In this document: positions 11,790 through 24,341 of the stretch, one piece after another | Layout of the letters: each line of letters starts with the position of its first letter | Position numbering within the stretch: the stretch's first letter is position 1 | Assembly: GCA_936450465.1 (NCBI GenBank) | Contig: OW388291.1 | Span: 35,874,656 to 35,938,655, forward strand | Reading direction: 5' to 3' | DNA: 64,000 nucleotides | DNA from: Gibbula magus | Taxonomy: Eukaryota > Mollusca > Gastropoda > Trochida > Trochidae | Notes under the pieces: generated by a model | The model's input: only the letters and a program-made list of their open reading frames with translations | Told to the model about the DNA's origin: nothing | The model's database searches: none | Made by a program: the position numbers and the translations under genes

Positions 11790-13597
11790 TCTTGTTTTCT
11801 AACTAGAACATCACAGTAAAGTGTAAACATCCCTCTGTTCAAAAGCAATTCAAGCAATTATCGATAAATGGATGACATCAGATTCATTTAAAGTTTATTC
11901 CTTCAGGCCAACTTAGGCATTTTGTTTATATGATCCAATTATAATCCTCATTCGGGAAGTGCACAGCTGATTATTTGTTCAGGTTAATGTCAATTTAACT
12001 CTATTTCTCATAAACTTATTTAATAATGATAACATAATTGAATCAACCCGTCGATGGTTCTAATATATATATTCTAAAATATGTCTGTGTAAAGACAACA
12101 GACATGCAACCTATTGAAACATAAATATGACTTACCTGAGAGAGTCAGAAAGACATTTATAAAACTAAACTTACACTGCTGCAAGAAAAACTTGAATACG
12201 AGAAAAAATTGTCATAGCAAATAAGATCTGTCGGTTATTGCATTCTTTCTTCATATTTGTAAAGACGATGTACAATATTCACCCTGTCGTAATAATATAA
12301 CTATAATGTTATAGGACAAGTATTATCTATATATTCAGAAAAATATAGACATTTATGAAGAAGTTAGATTAATACACTGCTGTATGATATCGATTAATTC
12401 TAAAGTTACCAAAATCAAAATGGAAATTTAGAAACAAAGGATGGAACACAACCATTTAATGTCTACTTTTATTAAGGAACATAATAAGTATTTCAGGACA
12501 TGTTTCTAAAGGTTAAATTTGCATAGAACTAGTTCAATGAGTTACTGCACGAGTCACGTTAAAAACAAATTTTTTCATCATTGTTGAATATCGGCAAATT
12601 ACGACTTCATCACACTGTTTCGCAATTATATTTAAGAAACTGGCAGTAATTATATTATTCCAAATTCTTAATTCTGGAGTTCGCTACTCTATGCTTCATC
12701 ACATTCCTTTAATATATGTCAGTTGATGTTACTGAGGATATAAAAGCCATAAAAGATCTATTATTGTCTGGTGAGTGGTAACAAGGCATAAATGTCTCTA
12801 CTTTAAATTACCTGATGCCTTAGATTGCCTTTCTGAAGAGATAACCTGCACAAGTTTATCTCCAATGATTTCATACACATCAGTGTATAAAGTTTCAAAC
12901 TTTTATTATTATGGATAAACATTTAAACATTACTTCCCGTCAACTGATTTTATGCCTAATACCATGCTTGCTTTCATTATCATTTCTTTTTAAAAACTGT
13001 TTTTATATCATAGATGTGATATATTCACGATAAGGCAACACATTATTGACACATTAGTTTATCTTATTACACTGAATGTCAATGTAAGATTGTATGATGT
13101 CCTTTAACAGGTTCATTTGTTTATTTTAAATCTGATTGCGTAGTGAAACAATGATGCTTCATTGTTTGGATTTTAAAAATAGATAACACTTAAGCTTCTT
13201 CAGTTTCAGAGATAGATATAATTGAAATATATCTGACCAATTAATAAAATTTATGTTTTATAGATGCAACTGAATTAATGTATAAATGAATTTCTTTTTA
13301 AATTACATTTTGACAGTTTCAAAGTGGTGGCAATTCTTTAGTAAATAAAACTCTTCACAACAATATCGACGAATAAGTTTTAATAATTTTAAATAATAAT
13401 ATAAGTATATAAATTATTGGTATGGCAACTGTATGGTTGATATAAATGAGTTTAACATTAAAAGCTGTTACAATTAATATAATTGATATCAAATAAGGGA
13501 CGTTAATATATTACGTTGTTGTTCTAATTGTTCTAATATGAACATTATTATTAAATTTGTTTGTTTTTTAAGTATTTGATATTTATTCAAATGCAAT
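11790..13597. other. Gene-free AT-rich region
   Basis: Nothing recognisable was seen on either strand: no long open frame, no clear inverted or tandem repeat, and no family motif. Confidence 0.5.
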
Positions 13598-13822
13598 GAT
13601 GGTTACGTTCATAGCAGTAATTGGTTGATGAGAAATGCAGGGGTGGTGACATCAAGAAGTATAAGCAGATCTCGGAAAACTAATTCACTGGTTATATTTA
13701 CATGTAAGAGTTTTACAAAAGCTTTCAACAGTCTTCCAAGAAGGAATATTTGAATATCGGTGACTACATTGGAGAAACTTTCACATTCAAGAAATAAACA
13801 TGTAACGATGGTTACATTCAAA
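13598..13822. repeat. Dispersed repeat, second copy inside duplicon B
   Basis: The segment from ttggttgatgagaaatgcag through gtgacatcaagaagtataag and on to about 13845 reappears at about 27490-27712 with scattered substitutions. In B it sits inside the duplicated unit, whereas here it lies about 1.2 kb outside the left edge of A. It is flanked here by near-identical gatggttacgttca and gatggttacattca (13598 and 13808), which may be an insertion footprint. Confidence 0.6.
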
Positions 13823-13845
13823 ACAAAAGGAAATTACAACTGGTT

Positions 13846-14980
13846 TCGGATTAGACCGCCTTAATGTACTCACGGCACATAAGAAAGAAATAACTACTAA
13901 ATTTTTACATTTAGAAATGGGTTCCTTGCACATTACACAAAAGTATAAGAAACTATAAGGGCTTCTGTTATCTGTGTTAATTTTTAGATATAAAAAAAGG
14001 CTTCCTGGTTCGAGAATGATAAACTCATGAACATATATTTATCTTCAGTAGACGTAAAACTTAGGTTCAGTTGAATTCCACTCGTCTGATAGAATGGTCT
14101 CGTACCCAGCCTTTGTATAATCAGAAATGTTAACGTTATTCAAATATAACTGACAATAATTCTCACCTTTGATTTGAAATTTCTCTTATAAGATACAATT
14201 TTCTTTTTTTAAATCTACGGGCATGCTGATGATCACATACTTATCTAAGGTTACAGGTAAAGAGCAAATATTAATCAAAACACACTGAAAATCCAATTGA
14301 CAAAATTTCTTATTTGGTTTGGTACTTGAAGTACTGAGCCTCTTTTTAATCACCTACTCCTTTTGGCTCAAAGGCACATTTATATTTGCCACTTGAAACA
14401 AAATATCCCTCAATTAGGAACTTTTGTTAAAATCCTAAAGGACATATTCACTGTTGAAAAGTTCATATCTATCAGAAATCATAATTTTGATACTTTTTAT
14501 ATATAAATGGTTTCCTCTGTTCCAAATTTTTGATCCAGATTGATTATGAACGATGAATAATGTATATGCAGATGAACAGATTACAACGTTGTATACATTA
14601 CAACTGTCTCTAATGTAATTGAAGTTTATGGGAATAAAAAAAAGAAGAACAAAAAGAGCAAATCTGTTTTTCATCATAAACCAAAACTTATTTCAGTCAA
14701 CCATAATACCTTATTTTTTCTTTATTGGTAACTAAAAATCATTTGATTAAAAAAAACCCCATTTCATTTCGACATACTGATTTTGAAACTCAGGAAGTTC
14801 TAGAGACAATTGTGACACAAGACGTGATTGGTCAATTTGAACTTCACTCTTTTGCACACGTAAGCTCAACGGAAAGACCTCTCATTCAGGCTATATGACC
14901 ATAATATAGGCCAGTCAATCTAAATGTACACATGCCAGTTTTGGTCCCAACGGTTGGGGCGTAGTTAATGCTTGGCTATG
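13846..14980. other. Gene-free spacer left of duplicon A
   Basis: AT-rich sequence with no recognised coding segment or repeat family. The left end of the duplicated unit becomes recognisable near 14985 (gctttatacc...atttggcatc). Confidence 0.4.
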
Positions 14981-16328
14981 TACTGTCGCTTTATACCATC
15001 AATTTGGCATCGTTATTTCATTTCAAGAATGCAAAATTGACCCCATGCTCGATCGTTGCTCGGTCAAGGGTAGCATTAACGATAATTCCCCATAATACCA
15101 TATTTATCTATTAATGTTGCTGTTGCGTTGGTTGTCACTATAAATGTCATTATAGTATTAACCAAAGAAAAATCATCATTTGCAAATTTACGTATTATTG
15201 ACAGTCAGTTCGTTTCATAACAGAGTGGTTTGAACAAATATATCTATTTCCAATTTCAGTTGAAGTTTTTTTTTTAAAGAATGTAGTAACTATTTATAAA
15301 ACTGTATCTTAACATTGCAATTCAGGACGTTTTTTATGTTGCAAAAGTGTGTATTCGAATCGATGAAATGAATCATACTGTTGCAAGAGATATCTTCATG
15401 AAGAAGAATGGTTACTCAAACACGTTCCTGGTTTTGTAATTCATCATGTCTATTTTGGAACTCAATTTGTCTTGCCTTCTTCCATTGCAAACTAATGGAT
15501 GTATATCACGCAAGGACAGACACGCATTATGTAACCGGAAGACAACACAATTCCATTTTTAGTGTTTTCTCGTTATGTTACTGTTATATAATGAGAGGTT
15601 GTCAGGTTGTCACAGATGTTAATCTCGTGAAAAAAAGAAAAAAGAATGACGAAGTCGGTTTAGATAGAAGGTTCTTGCTAAAATCCTCAATTGTCTCATG
15701 TGTTCATAATCATCAAACGTTCCAAATTCGATGGTTTTTGAATGTACATGTAAGTTTACTTGTTATGATTGATATTTTTCTTGTGTTTTCCGCTTTCAAA
15801 TTGAAGATTCAAAACACAAAACTCATTTGGTTCGATGCAATTTTAACACACCTTGTAATTTCTACATGATCCAAACTATTCAAGGTAATGAAAAGAATGT
15901 TGACTTTATTTGGGAACCGTTAGGAAAAAATATTCGATTGTCGATTTCAATTTAAGTTTCCAATTGCATAATCCAAACACGAAAACAGCAACTGAACCTT
16001 GATCTTGAATTGGGACAAAACCTATTATACTCAATACGCAAAGAAATGATTCGGGTGACGAAACTATCAGTATTGTACCAACAATTCTAGAAAGCTGCAA
16101 TGTTTTGTTCAGACTTCTTGACCAAAATGGATTCTAAATTGTAGATGAAAGTGACCTTGTGACCCCAAATATGGTTAACAACCTAACGGCCTATTGTAGT
16201 GAGCTGTGAACAGTACTCTTGAGATTGTACGTGCTCTTCAGTTAATATAGAGACTAATGGAAGTAATCCAGAAGAAAGGCCCCGAGAGAAAAAAATATCA
16301 TCTTTTTGATGTGAGTTCTACCATATAC

Positions 16329-16331
<3 letters not shown>

Positions 16332-16413
<82 letters not shown>
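16332..16413. repeat. (GA)41 microsatellite
   Basis: This is an uninterrupted GA dinucleotide run of about 82 bp. The corresponding part of B has no such run, so it expanded (or was lost) after the duplication. Confidence 0.98.
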
Positions 16414-16416
<3 letters not shown>

Positions 16417-18105
16417 GAAAACTAATAACTGAGGGTCAAACACAAATTGTATATACCATTTATTTTGTAAACTTTAACTTATTAAGTTAGCATTAGTATT
16501 TTATCATCATCTGAAGCTTGATGAGCCCAATGGCTCTATTTTAAACATAACATTTAACAAATATATATGGAACCAATGTATACCGAGACAAAACTGTTGG
16601 CAATCTTGTATTATGTCATGGCATCACACAACATGGGCAGAAATATAACCTCTGTCATCTGACATCTTATTTGTAATTTGTACTAATCTTCAGGGCCAAA
16701 TATTGGCAATTTACACTTGATTTATCAATAAAAACCTCGACCGAGGACAAGAGAATCTAAAGATGGAAACATGTTAAATGTCGACGAAAAATAATCAGTA
16801 AAGCGTATTTAAGCTGTTGATGGAATTCATTGTTTCCCAAATGATAACTGACAGAAGCTTCTATGCATATCACACACAATCATGTTTGTTGTAACCTCTA
16901 ATGATGATATTCGTTCCTTTCGGATGTAGTTGAAGAGAACAAACTTATGAATTAGGGATAATTGGTTGGTGATGCCACATGAATATCGTTAAGCCTATGA
17001 CATTAATAAAGAACACACGTTAAGTAAACTGTATCAATATAACTGATGAGTAGATGTGAAGACATCCCAAGAAGTTGAGTAGTGAGCACAGACGTTTATT
17101 TTGTAATCATTTGACAAAGTTGTTGATTAATCAGAGTTTAGAGAATGCAATAGAAACACTCATGTTATAATATTTGGAAGCATATAGATATACACGTTTA
17201 TGAAAACATATAAAAACAACCTTTTTACTAATAACTTGGGACAGAACCATATATATGGTCATTAATAACTTGTCGATATGCCAAAAAGTTCTGATGAATA
17301 TGTGCTGTTCATGGCAATTCTTTGATGATTCCATTGATAAGTATTCGTTGTAAAACATAATATATCCATATTCAATTCGAGTCCATAATTCTCAGTTGTT
17401 ATTGTAAAAAATACTCTCTTTGGACCAAATTAATACAGGGAGACCTAAATTAAGCAATTAGAGATTAAGTCAGCTGTAAAACTTGTACATGAAAATGTCA
17501 TTTATCTGGTGTCTGCTTGGTAAATGATAAATTCTCAAATACGTAATGCTTTTTCTTTTTCAGTTCACTTGAAACTAAAGAACATAGTTGTCAGTGAATG
17601 ATAATATTTCTCCATAGCAGTGGTCATTACCTTGCACTGTTGTCACAACTTAGTCAGTACAAAAATCTTGTTAGACTAAAGGTATAACTTAATTTGAACA
17701 TTACTCCTACCTTATTAAAATCGTGTTGCATGACGGATCTCTTTTATTTGGAACATAGTTAACATTTGATTCATTACTCGAAGAGATGCTTTTTTAGATT
17801 AAAATTAAAATTATTATTCAGACATTTTATGAATGATTAAACATCTTCTCAAGGACAATCATTATTTGAATAATCTGCCAAATCTGTAAGTCAAATTAAC
17901 ATTTGTCTCTCTTTACCTTTTTAAAAGTAACATGGAATGAAACTTGGTTCAAAGGACATATTTCAATTGTATTTCATCATTTAACCCGCTCGCATTCATT
18001 TTCATCACGTTTACATGTGTTTTCTAACTTACTTCCTATGTTGACAGAGGAATAATTCAAAATCCTCTAACACTTATCGGATTTATACAGGGTGTTATTG
18101 ACTCC

Positions 18106-19002
18106 TATGACAGGTCATCCTGGAAACCAGGGGTACTTTGTTTCGCTCGCTTCACTTTGAAACTAACCCCTGGATTCCTAGGTGGCAAAAGGCTCGACGC
18201 GCTGGGTTCACAAAAAAAAGGAAAATTCCCTTTGCTAATTATAGCACATCAATGGCGAACCTTGTTTCTAAATTCCTTTGCGTAACCAAATAAGGAGGTA
18301 AATTATGATTTAAACAAGGACCTTGAAGCGAGTGTCAGTGTTGCACATGCTTGACGAAACAGTCCAACTTCGTCTTAATTGCCTGAAATTGTACTTTTTA
18401 CTTCTGGTGTTGAATGAGCAACATTTGTTCAAATAAGTTTTAACATTAACTCCTGCCCATTCGTTCTGAAGAGAACATTCATATGTCATGAGATCTTACG
18501 AGCGCTTTCCAGCGGAGCAGATTTCGCACTCTGTTGAAATGTCAGAAGTATCGTTTGTCATATACTTACAATGACAAACATTCGCGCATTTTAAAATAAT
18601 TTGCATACATTGATAATACATCATCAAACATAAATTTAACGTAATAACATGTTAGACTTTGGACAACATAATGTGTTGCTATAGATTGTCAACAAATTTA
18701 TGATACATATATGCAATGAACAATTTACACAGAAAAGGTGAAATAATGCAGTAATGTACTGAAAATGAAGCCTCGGTGTCATAACGATAGGCAGTCATTG
18801 TTGTAAACACGTAAACTCCAAGGGGAGGGGCGTGTATGAAAGGAAAGCGCTGATTGGATCTATAGAAAAACCATAGACTTTTCTGTGATTGGTAGTTATA
18901 TTTAACGCGCGTCGAGCCTTTTGCCACCTAGGAATCATGGGGTTAATTTCAAAGTGAAGCGAGCGAAACAAAGTACCCCTGGTTTCCAGGATTATGACAG
19001 GT
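18106..19002. mobile_element. Mutator-like non-autonomous element with about 86-bp inverted ends
   Basis: Left end 18117-18202 (atcctggaaaccaggggtac...) and right end 18907-18992 are inverted repeats of about 86 bp with only a few mismatches. The 10-bp sequence tatgacaggt stands directly outside both ends (18106-18115 and 18993-19002), as expected for a target-site duplication; one extra base (c, 18116) lies at the left. Ends of this length with a 9-11 bp duplication fit the Mutator superfamily, with Merlin (8-9 bp) less likely. The roughly 700 bp between the ends holds no transposase that I recognise. The equivalent place in duplicon B lacks it. Confidence 0.8.
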
Positions 19003-19192
19003 GAACCAGATTAACAATTTTAACAATAATTTTAAACTGTTTATTTCTTTGTGTTTCCCAAACTTCAATTTTACATTGCGACACGTGACTTGATTCTTAT
19101 TAATTCTTTAACCAAACAAATCTGCTTTTTTTTCTTGAGAGCAGGGGGTGGATCAAGCTTGGCTGGGTCAGAATACCCCGTCTGTTGAGTGA

Positions 19193-19211
19193 GGGGGGGG
19201 GGGGGGGGGGG
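19193..19211. repeat. Poly-G run, 19 bp
   Basis: This is an uninterrupted run of 19 G. Such tracts form quadruplexes and are prone to assembly error, so the exact length is uncertain. Confidence 0.9.
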
Positions 19212-19263
19212 ACGAAAACCTTAGTCATTTTAGATGTGTTTCACCGATTATTTAAATTAAAAT

Positions 19264-19402
19264 CACGTGACCCTGCTTTGGGGATAAAAATAACGTCACG
19301 TGACCTTACTTTGGGGCCAAAAAAGTCACGTGACCTTGCTTTGGTAGCCAAAAATGTCACGTGACCTTGATTTTGAGGCCCAAAAAAAATCACTTGACAG
19401 AG
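19264..19402. repeat. Tandem array of about 31-bp units carrying CACGTG
   Basis: CACGTGACC starts at 19264, 19297, 19327 and 19358. A fifth, mutated unit (cacttgac) starts at 19391. Each is followed by a version of ttgctttggggccaaaaa. Spacings are 33, 30, 31 and 33 bp. CACGTG is the canonical E-box for bHLH factors, but whether this array is bound is unknown. It lies in DNA private to duplicon A. Confidence 0.85.
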
Positions 19403-20055
19403 GTGTGGCTGTAAAAAATCGATTTTATGTAAAGTAAATACACCAAATTGTACCTAGATCAAATCAGAAATGAACATTTGAAAATGTGTTTGAACTAAAA
19501 CATGCACCTGAATAGAATAAGCACCGTTAACATAATTTTAAAGGCGGAAATTTTTAAAAATTATAATAGAAATCATTCATTTTGAGAGAAAGGACAGTAT
19601 GTCCTAGCTGTGAAAGGGACAAAGACCTATACTCGCGAGAAAGTTGAAAGTTAGCATGTATCATACTCCTAGTGCTTTTGTTCTTAATATTTCGGATAAT
19701 AATCATTACAAATGTTTAATCTGCATATGCTGCATTAACACTAGGCCACGATTAGTCCATAATGTCAACAATTTGGAATGTTTGAGTGCGTGTGTTAGGG
19801 TACTCAGGACCATATAGTTGTAATTGCAAGGGATCTGTTTGAGCTTCAATATTTGCAGCCAAGACAACCGAAGTCATGATAAAATGGAAATAAAATAGGA
19901 TTGAAATAAAGTTGACAAGTTTGACTTGTTCCAGAGCCTGAGAAAGAACATTCATATCTCAGTTCGATCAGAATTAATCCTGAAATAGCTTCCAAAATGA
20001 TGTCGAAATCAGGTTTTAAATAAACACTAGACATATTGTTTATCTATAAATTATA

Positions 20056-20860
20056 ATCCCCACTTGGCAAGGTGCGTGTACACAGAACTTGAACTCTCTA
20101 TAGAGTTACTGGTTCTGGAGAAAAAGACAAATATAGTCCTTGAGTTTGTGGATCTTATTAGGGATCAAAAGGTCACCAAATATATGAATCAGAATCTCCG
20201 CTTGCCAAGCTAACTGTACTAATGATTGCAGTTCTCTGGAATCAGTGGTTCTGGAGAATAAGACGAAAATAGGTTTTAATGCTGTGGTTCCTTGGGCCCT
20301 TATTAATCAAGATATCCATGATCTAAGGAGTGACAGTAGGAGTATGTACACGAGATGCCAACTGTCTGTAGTCACTACGCTGGTTCTAGAGAAGAAAGAC
20401 GAAATATGTTTTTGAGGTCAGGTCTGATGAGCTAAAGACGTTTTCAGGAGTGGCCAATGTTGCCCTTACTAGGGGTTACATGGTCACCAAATGTACAATT
20501 TCAATCCCAAATGTCTTAGGAGTCGATATTTCAACTTTCTAGCTCTTACTTCTGGAGAAAAAGCCTAAAATAGGTTTATTTGGCCATGGCATCGGAGGAC
20601 CACCAGGGCCACAAACTCTGCAATTTAAGATCCCCATTTGCTAAGGAGTATGTACACAAGATTTCAGCTTTCTTGGCCTTTTCGTTCTTGAGAAGATGAA
20701 AAGAGATTTTATGGGGCCACGGGGTCACCAAATCTATGATTTATGACCCCTATTGACGATGGTGTACCTACAACTTCAGCTCGTTGGAGCCAGTGGCTCT
20801 TGAGAAGAAGTCGAAGAAGAGAAAAGTTTATAGACGGACGGACGCCTGACGGAATGCCAT
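20056..20860. repeat. Degenerate tandem repeat, about 6 units of 110-150 bp
   Basis: Each unit carries versions of atccccatttgctaaggagt, then gtacacaagatttcagctt, then ggttctggagaagaag and ggtcaccaaatctatgat. Recognisable starts are near 20056, 20190, 20322, 20505, 20625 and 20745. The array ends in atagacggacggacgcctga. The units are much more diverged than the 171-bp array. No function is visible. At 20995-21050 a poly-T/poly-C stretch and tcctacgcctatg look like the end of another element. Confidence 0.65.
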
Positions 20861-22366
20861 GCCATTCAAGTCTGTTTTTCGTGTGAAAAGTACCATTTGC
20901 TCCCAGGAAACGCTTAAGATTTAAAAAAAAAAGTATGTAGTATGAGAAAAGAAATTTTGAAAATTGACACGTACTATTTGCTCCTAGAAAGCACTATTGA
21001 TTTTTTTTCATGGCCCCCCCTGTTCCTACGCCTATGAAAAAGTACTAGGTTTAGATATCAGAGATATCCAAATGTAAAACACACATGAAATAAAACATTC
21101 AGTTTGTTATGAGTGGTTATAATCGTGTGAGATCAAGCGATATGAATGAATTATAACATGAAAGTTTAACTTTCTGTTACAAATTTCAAATTCGTAAAAA
21201 CATATCCTCATATGATATTGGATTTACCTATCTAAGAATATCTTAAGCCGTCGCAAAGACTTTTCTTCAACCTCTAATATCTGTTTCACCTATTCCGTTT
21301 CATGTGTTTTCCGCCATTAGGAAATAGGCTTTGCTCAAGGACAAACCTTCTTTGAGCAGAAAATGAAGTTATGTCAACCCTCAATCGGAGCTTTTGAAGA
21401 AAAACGTATATTTATTGAGATGATTATAAGATTAGTGAAAAATCTTGAGATATATCATTCTTCAGTACATGAAGATGTCAACGCAATCTTTAGCTATTGT
21501 TCCAGATAATGTACATTGTTAATATTTCTTATTTTGGAAAGCATATTAATATTTATAATTTAAATATCTTATGATGTCAAAACAGTGGTTTTCAAAATTT
21601 CACGCAAAAATGTTGTTAAAGATGATATGTTTGAGCCCAGAATAGCCGACACTTCTAGACAAAATAACAGCCAATTTTCCTTCATTGAACAAGGTTGCAC
21701 GCCTGGCTTCCTCAAAGGAATAAGAAAGTCCGATTAGCTTTTAATTCAGACAGTTTGTCTTCCTCTTCTTTATTTATAAGCACACATCTACTAGTCCTGC
21801 CAGCATGTTTTTCTAGGGTTTTCTATTTTCTAAAATGCGATCCAATTTCGCGACCAGATGATTGTTGATAGTGCATAAAATTAAACTGCAGAGGCAGGGA
21901 GTGATACGTGTGATTTTAGACAAGACTATATGTTCGTCATTTCCTCTTCTATACAGAGAACTAACACGATTTGGAAGCTGGGATCTTAGCATAGGCAAAA
22001 ATCAAACTTTCTTTATCGTAGTTAAGATTTCAGTTGAATTTAAGGAAATTAAGGAAATAATAATGCTTCTCATTTTAAGATGAATGCGTTCTTTCGCCTA
22101 TTCATGAATAACAATTGTAGTAGGCTAACACTTAGGGCTCCTATACTAATTTTTGAAAAATAATTTAGATATTAATAAAGATAACGACATGTGGAACATC
22201 ATAAATATCTTATAATTCAAGGCTATCAAAGCAAAATAATTGGTAAAATGCTTCTCAGCCAATTTAAAATCAAAATCAAGTATTATGTTGATGGCATATC
22301 CAGTAATAGCTTACATGAATAAGAACAAGTTCTATGGATAGTCAACTTCTTTATTGATATGAGTGC

Positions 22367-22401
22367 GACGTTTCGATGCAGATACTAGCACCGTTATCAA
22401 G
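22367..22401 (-). ncRNA. Hammerhead-like ribozyme motif in PLE tail
   Basis: On the minus strand: CTTGATAAC, helix II GGTGC-tagtatct-GCATC, then GAAACGTCGC. It is nearly identical to the motif at 9954-9988 and lies about 190 bp downstream of the PLE stop codon. The 5' core departs from CTGATGA, so activity is doubtful. Confidence 0.45.
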
Positions 22402-22591
22402 CAAGTGGTACATTATCATGACAACCAGGAGAATATATACAATTATGGTAATTATGTTTTTACATGTGATTGGATTGATGTACATAGTTGTAACAACATT
22501 GTTAAGGAGAGAATGGGTATACACAAGATATTAGGTTGATGTGAAGATGGACAGTGAATATACTGAGGAAGCCAGATGAGCAGATTGAGGA

Positions 22592-22880
22592 TTACTGGTG
22601 ATTGGATTTAATTAGATCATGATAGGCTAGGGGTACATAATAGCCTTGATCTCTATTCAGAACAGGATTAAAGCGCTTAATGCTGATTGCTTCCAAAATC
22701 TTCCTTGATTTAAAGTCACTGCAGTTTACTTTTAATGTGCTGATGTTGTTCCACAGGATTGAGTGGTCGGGATTGCCTTTGATGTGATCCGACAGGGCTG
22801 ATTTGGAGTCACTGTTCTTGACAGAGGTTTGGTGTTCCTTGATTCTCATCGGAAGTGGCCTTGAGGTTTCGCCGATAGCT
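22592..22880 (-). pseudogene. Penelope-like polyprotein, C-terminal part of GIY-YIG endonuclease domain
   Basis: Read from 22880 leftwards, the frame begins IGETSRPLPMRIKEH, continues with a KSALSDHIK segment, then R-K-I-L-E-A and V-L-N-R-D-Q-G-Y, and stops at 22592-22594. This order of motifs (YIG-E-T, R..EH, SA...H, LEA, LNRD-G) is the end of the GIY-YIG nuclease found at the C-terminus of Penelope-like elements. The reverse transcriptase and the first half of the nuclease, with its GIY motif, are missing because the copy is 5'-truncated. It cannot act alone. Confidence 0.88.
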
Positions 22881-24341
22881 TACATACTTATAAGGGACAG
22901 TGGAATATCTAATCGTTGTTCATGATTTGTTTGGAGTTTGAATTTAATCAAAAACGATACCATCATCACAAGAAAAATACCAAAAATTATTAATTAATAA
23001 ATTTTAAAACAAACCAAAATCAAAATCAATGAGATTTCAAAGATAAGTTTATCAGTGATACTACGATTTTTTTTATATTTTGTATGAAAATAATCTTGTG
23101 TACATGATTGTTTTTGTAATGTAGAAATAATGTTTAATCCGTTGACCCAGCTAATTGACAATGTTAATGATACGTAACGATGTGAAGCTTGGAATATACG
23201 ATCTCTGTGATGTCAAACGTGTTATTAATCACTGATCTCAGACAATTTTTTGTATCACTATCAGAGTCTGTAAACTATCCCACAATTATGTTTGAGTCCA
23301 GAAAGTTATCCAAGAGATCGATCATTTCTGAAAAAAGAGCAGCAGCCCTTCATTAGCCAAGGCTTCTTTTTGGTCTTCCTCGATCGAATACGAGTCTTAC
23401 TCTATTTATATTTTAGAAATTTACGTCTTTGAATGGTTTACGTTCAAGAACATGTCTACAAGTCCCGTCAGCAAGTTTTTATACGGTTTTCTATTTTCCT
23501 ACAGCCTGATCCAATTTCGCTAGATGAATGTTGATCGTGTATAACATTAACATGCAGAGGCGGGGATTTCTGTGTGATTTGGAACAAGATTATGTGTTCT
23601 TCTTCTCATCTTAATCACGAAAAAGGAAAGAGATTTTAAATTAGTATCCAGGAGGAAATAAGCAAGCTTGATAGAATTCTTTATCCCGCTTGAGCTCTCT
23701 ATTGGTCCTCAAAAAACATGTTGAAATCGATGGAACTTACTGGCATTTTATTACACTTATAGAAGTGCATGCCGTTTAGATGTGAACAAATGAAACATTG
23801 GCCATATTGTAGCAGTTGGGTAGTAGGGTAAGGTAGTAGTTCCCAGTGTATCAGACTTCAATTGTAAGCATAATATAAAGCCTCAAAGGCTAACAAATTG
23901 TTATTGTGACATGCTGCTACTTAAAATGTATTAATTTCGAGTACTCGAGTACTTGATTCGAGTCCATCCCCTCAAATACTCGATTCCAATTGTTTGACCC
24001 GCGGAAGCCCTATAATGATCTGTTTCTTTAGTCAGTGCTGATGGTCGGTTCCATTTCATTCCGTACATTTACAATACAGAACTATTTTTCTCGTGTTCTC
24101 ATTCATAAGAGACAAATTGAATATGTGAAACCCAAAACCCTCAATAGTTTTCTTTTGATGTTAATTAACATTGCAATAGCATTTTTCACTTAATGGTCGA
24201 TCACACTCATCATAGCGTATACTTGTGTATGGTTGAATAGGGTCACCCAGGGTCTTGGCATCAATCTCCAATGTTTCAGATATTTATTTTCATTTGGACA
24301 AACTTCACAAGTTTATACACATAAGATCGAACATCACTATC

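Larger units (their letters stand above)
22306..22885 (-). mobile_element. 5'-truncated Penelope-like element with 11-bp target duplication
   Basis: The insert 22317-22874 is flanked by atagcttacat on both sides (22306-22316 and 22875-22885). On the minus strand it contains the end of the GIY-YIG coding region, then a 3' tail with a hammerhead-like motif (22401-22367). The corresponding stretch of duplicon B (about 31990-32060) lacks the insert. A 5' truncation with a target duplication fits target-primed reverse transcription. Confidence 0.85.

Noticed and set aside
15408..15869. 153-codon frame, the longest outside the receptor and elements
   Set aside because: The copy in duplicon B breaks the frame, composition is that of AT-rich non-coding DNA, and no domain is recognisable.
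18679..18927. 82-codon minus-strand frame inside the Mutator-like element
   Set aside because: Too short for a transposase, lacks known motifs, and runs into the inverted end.
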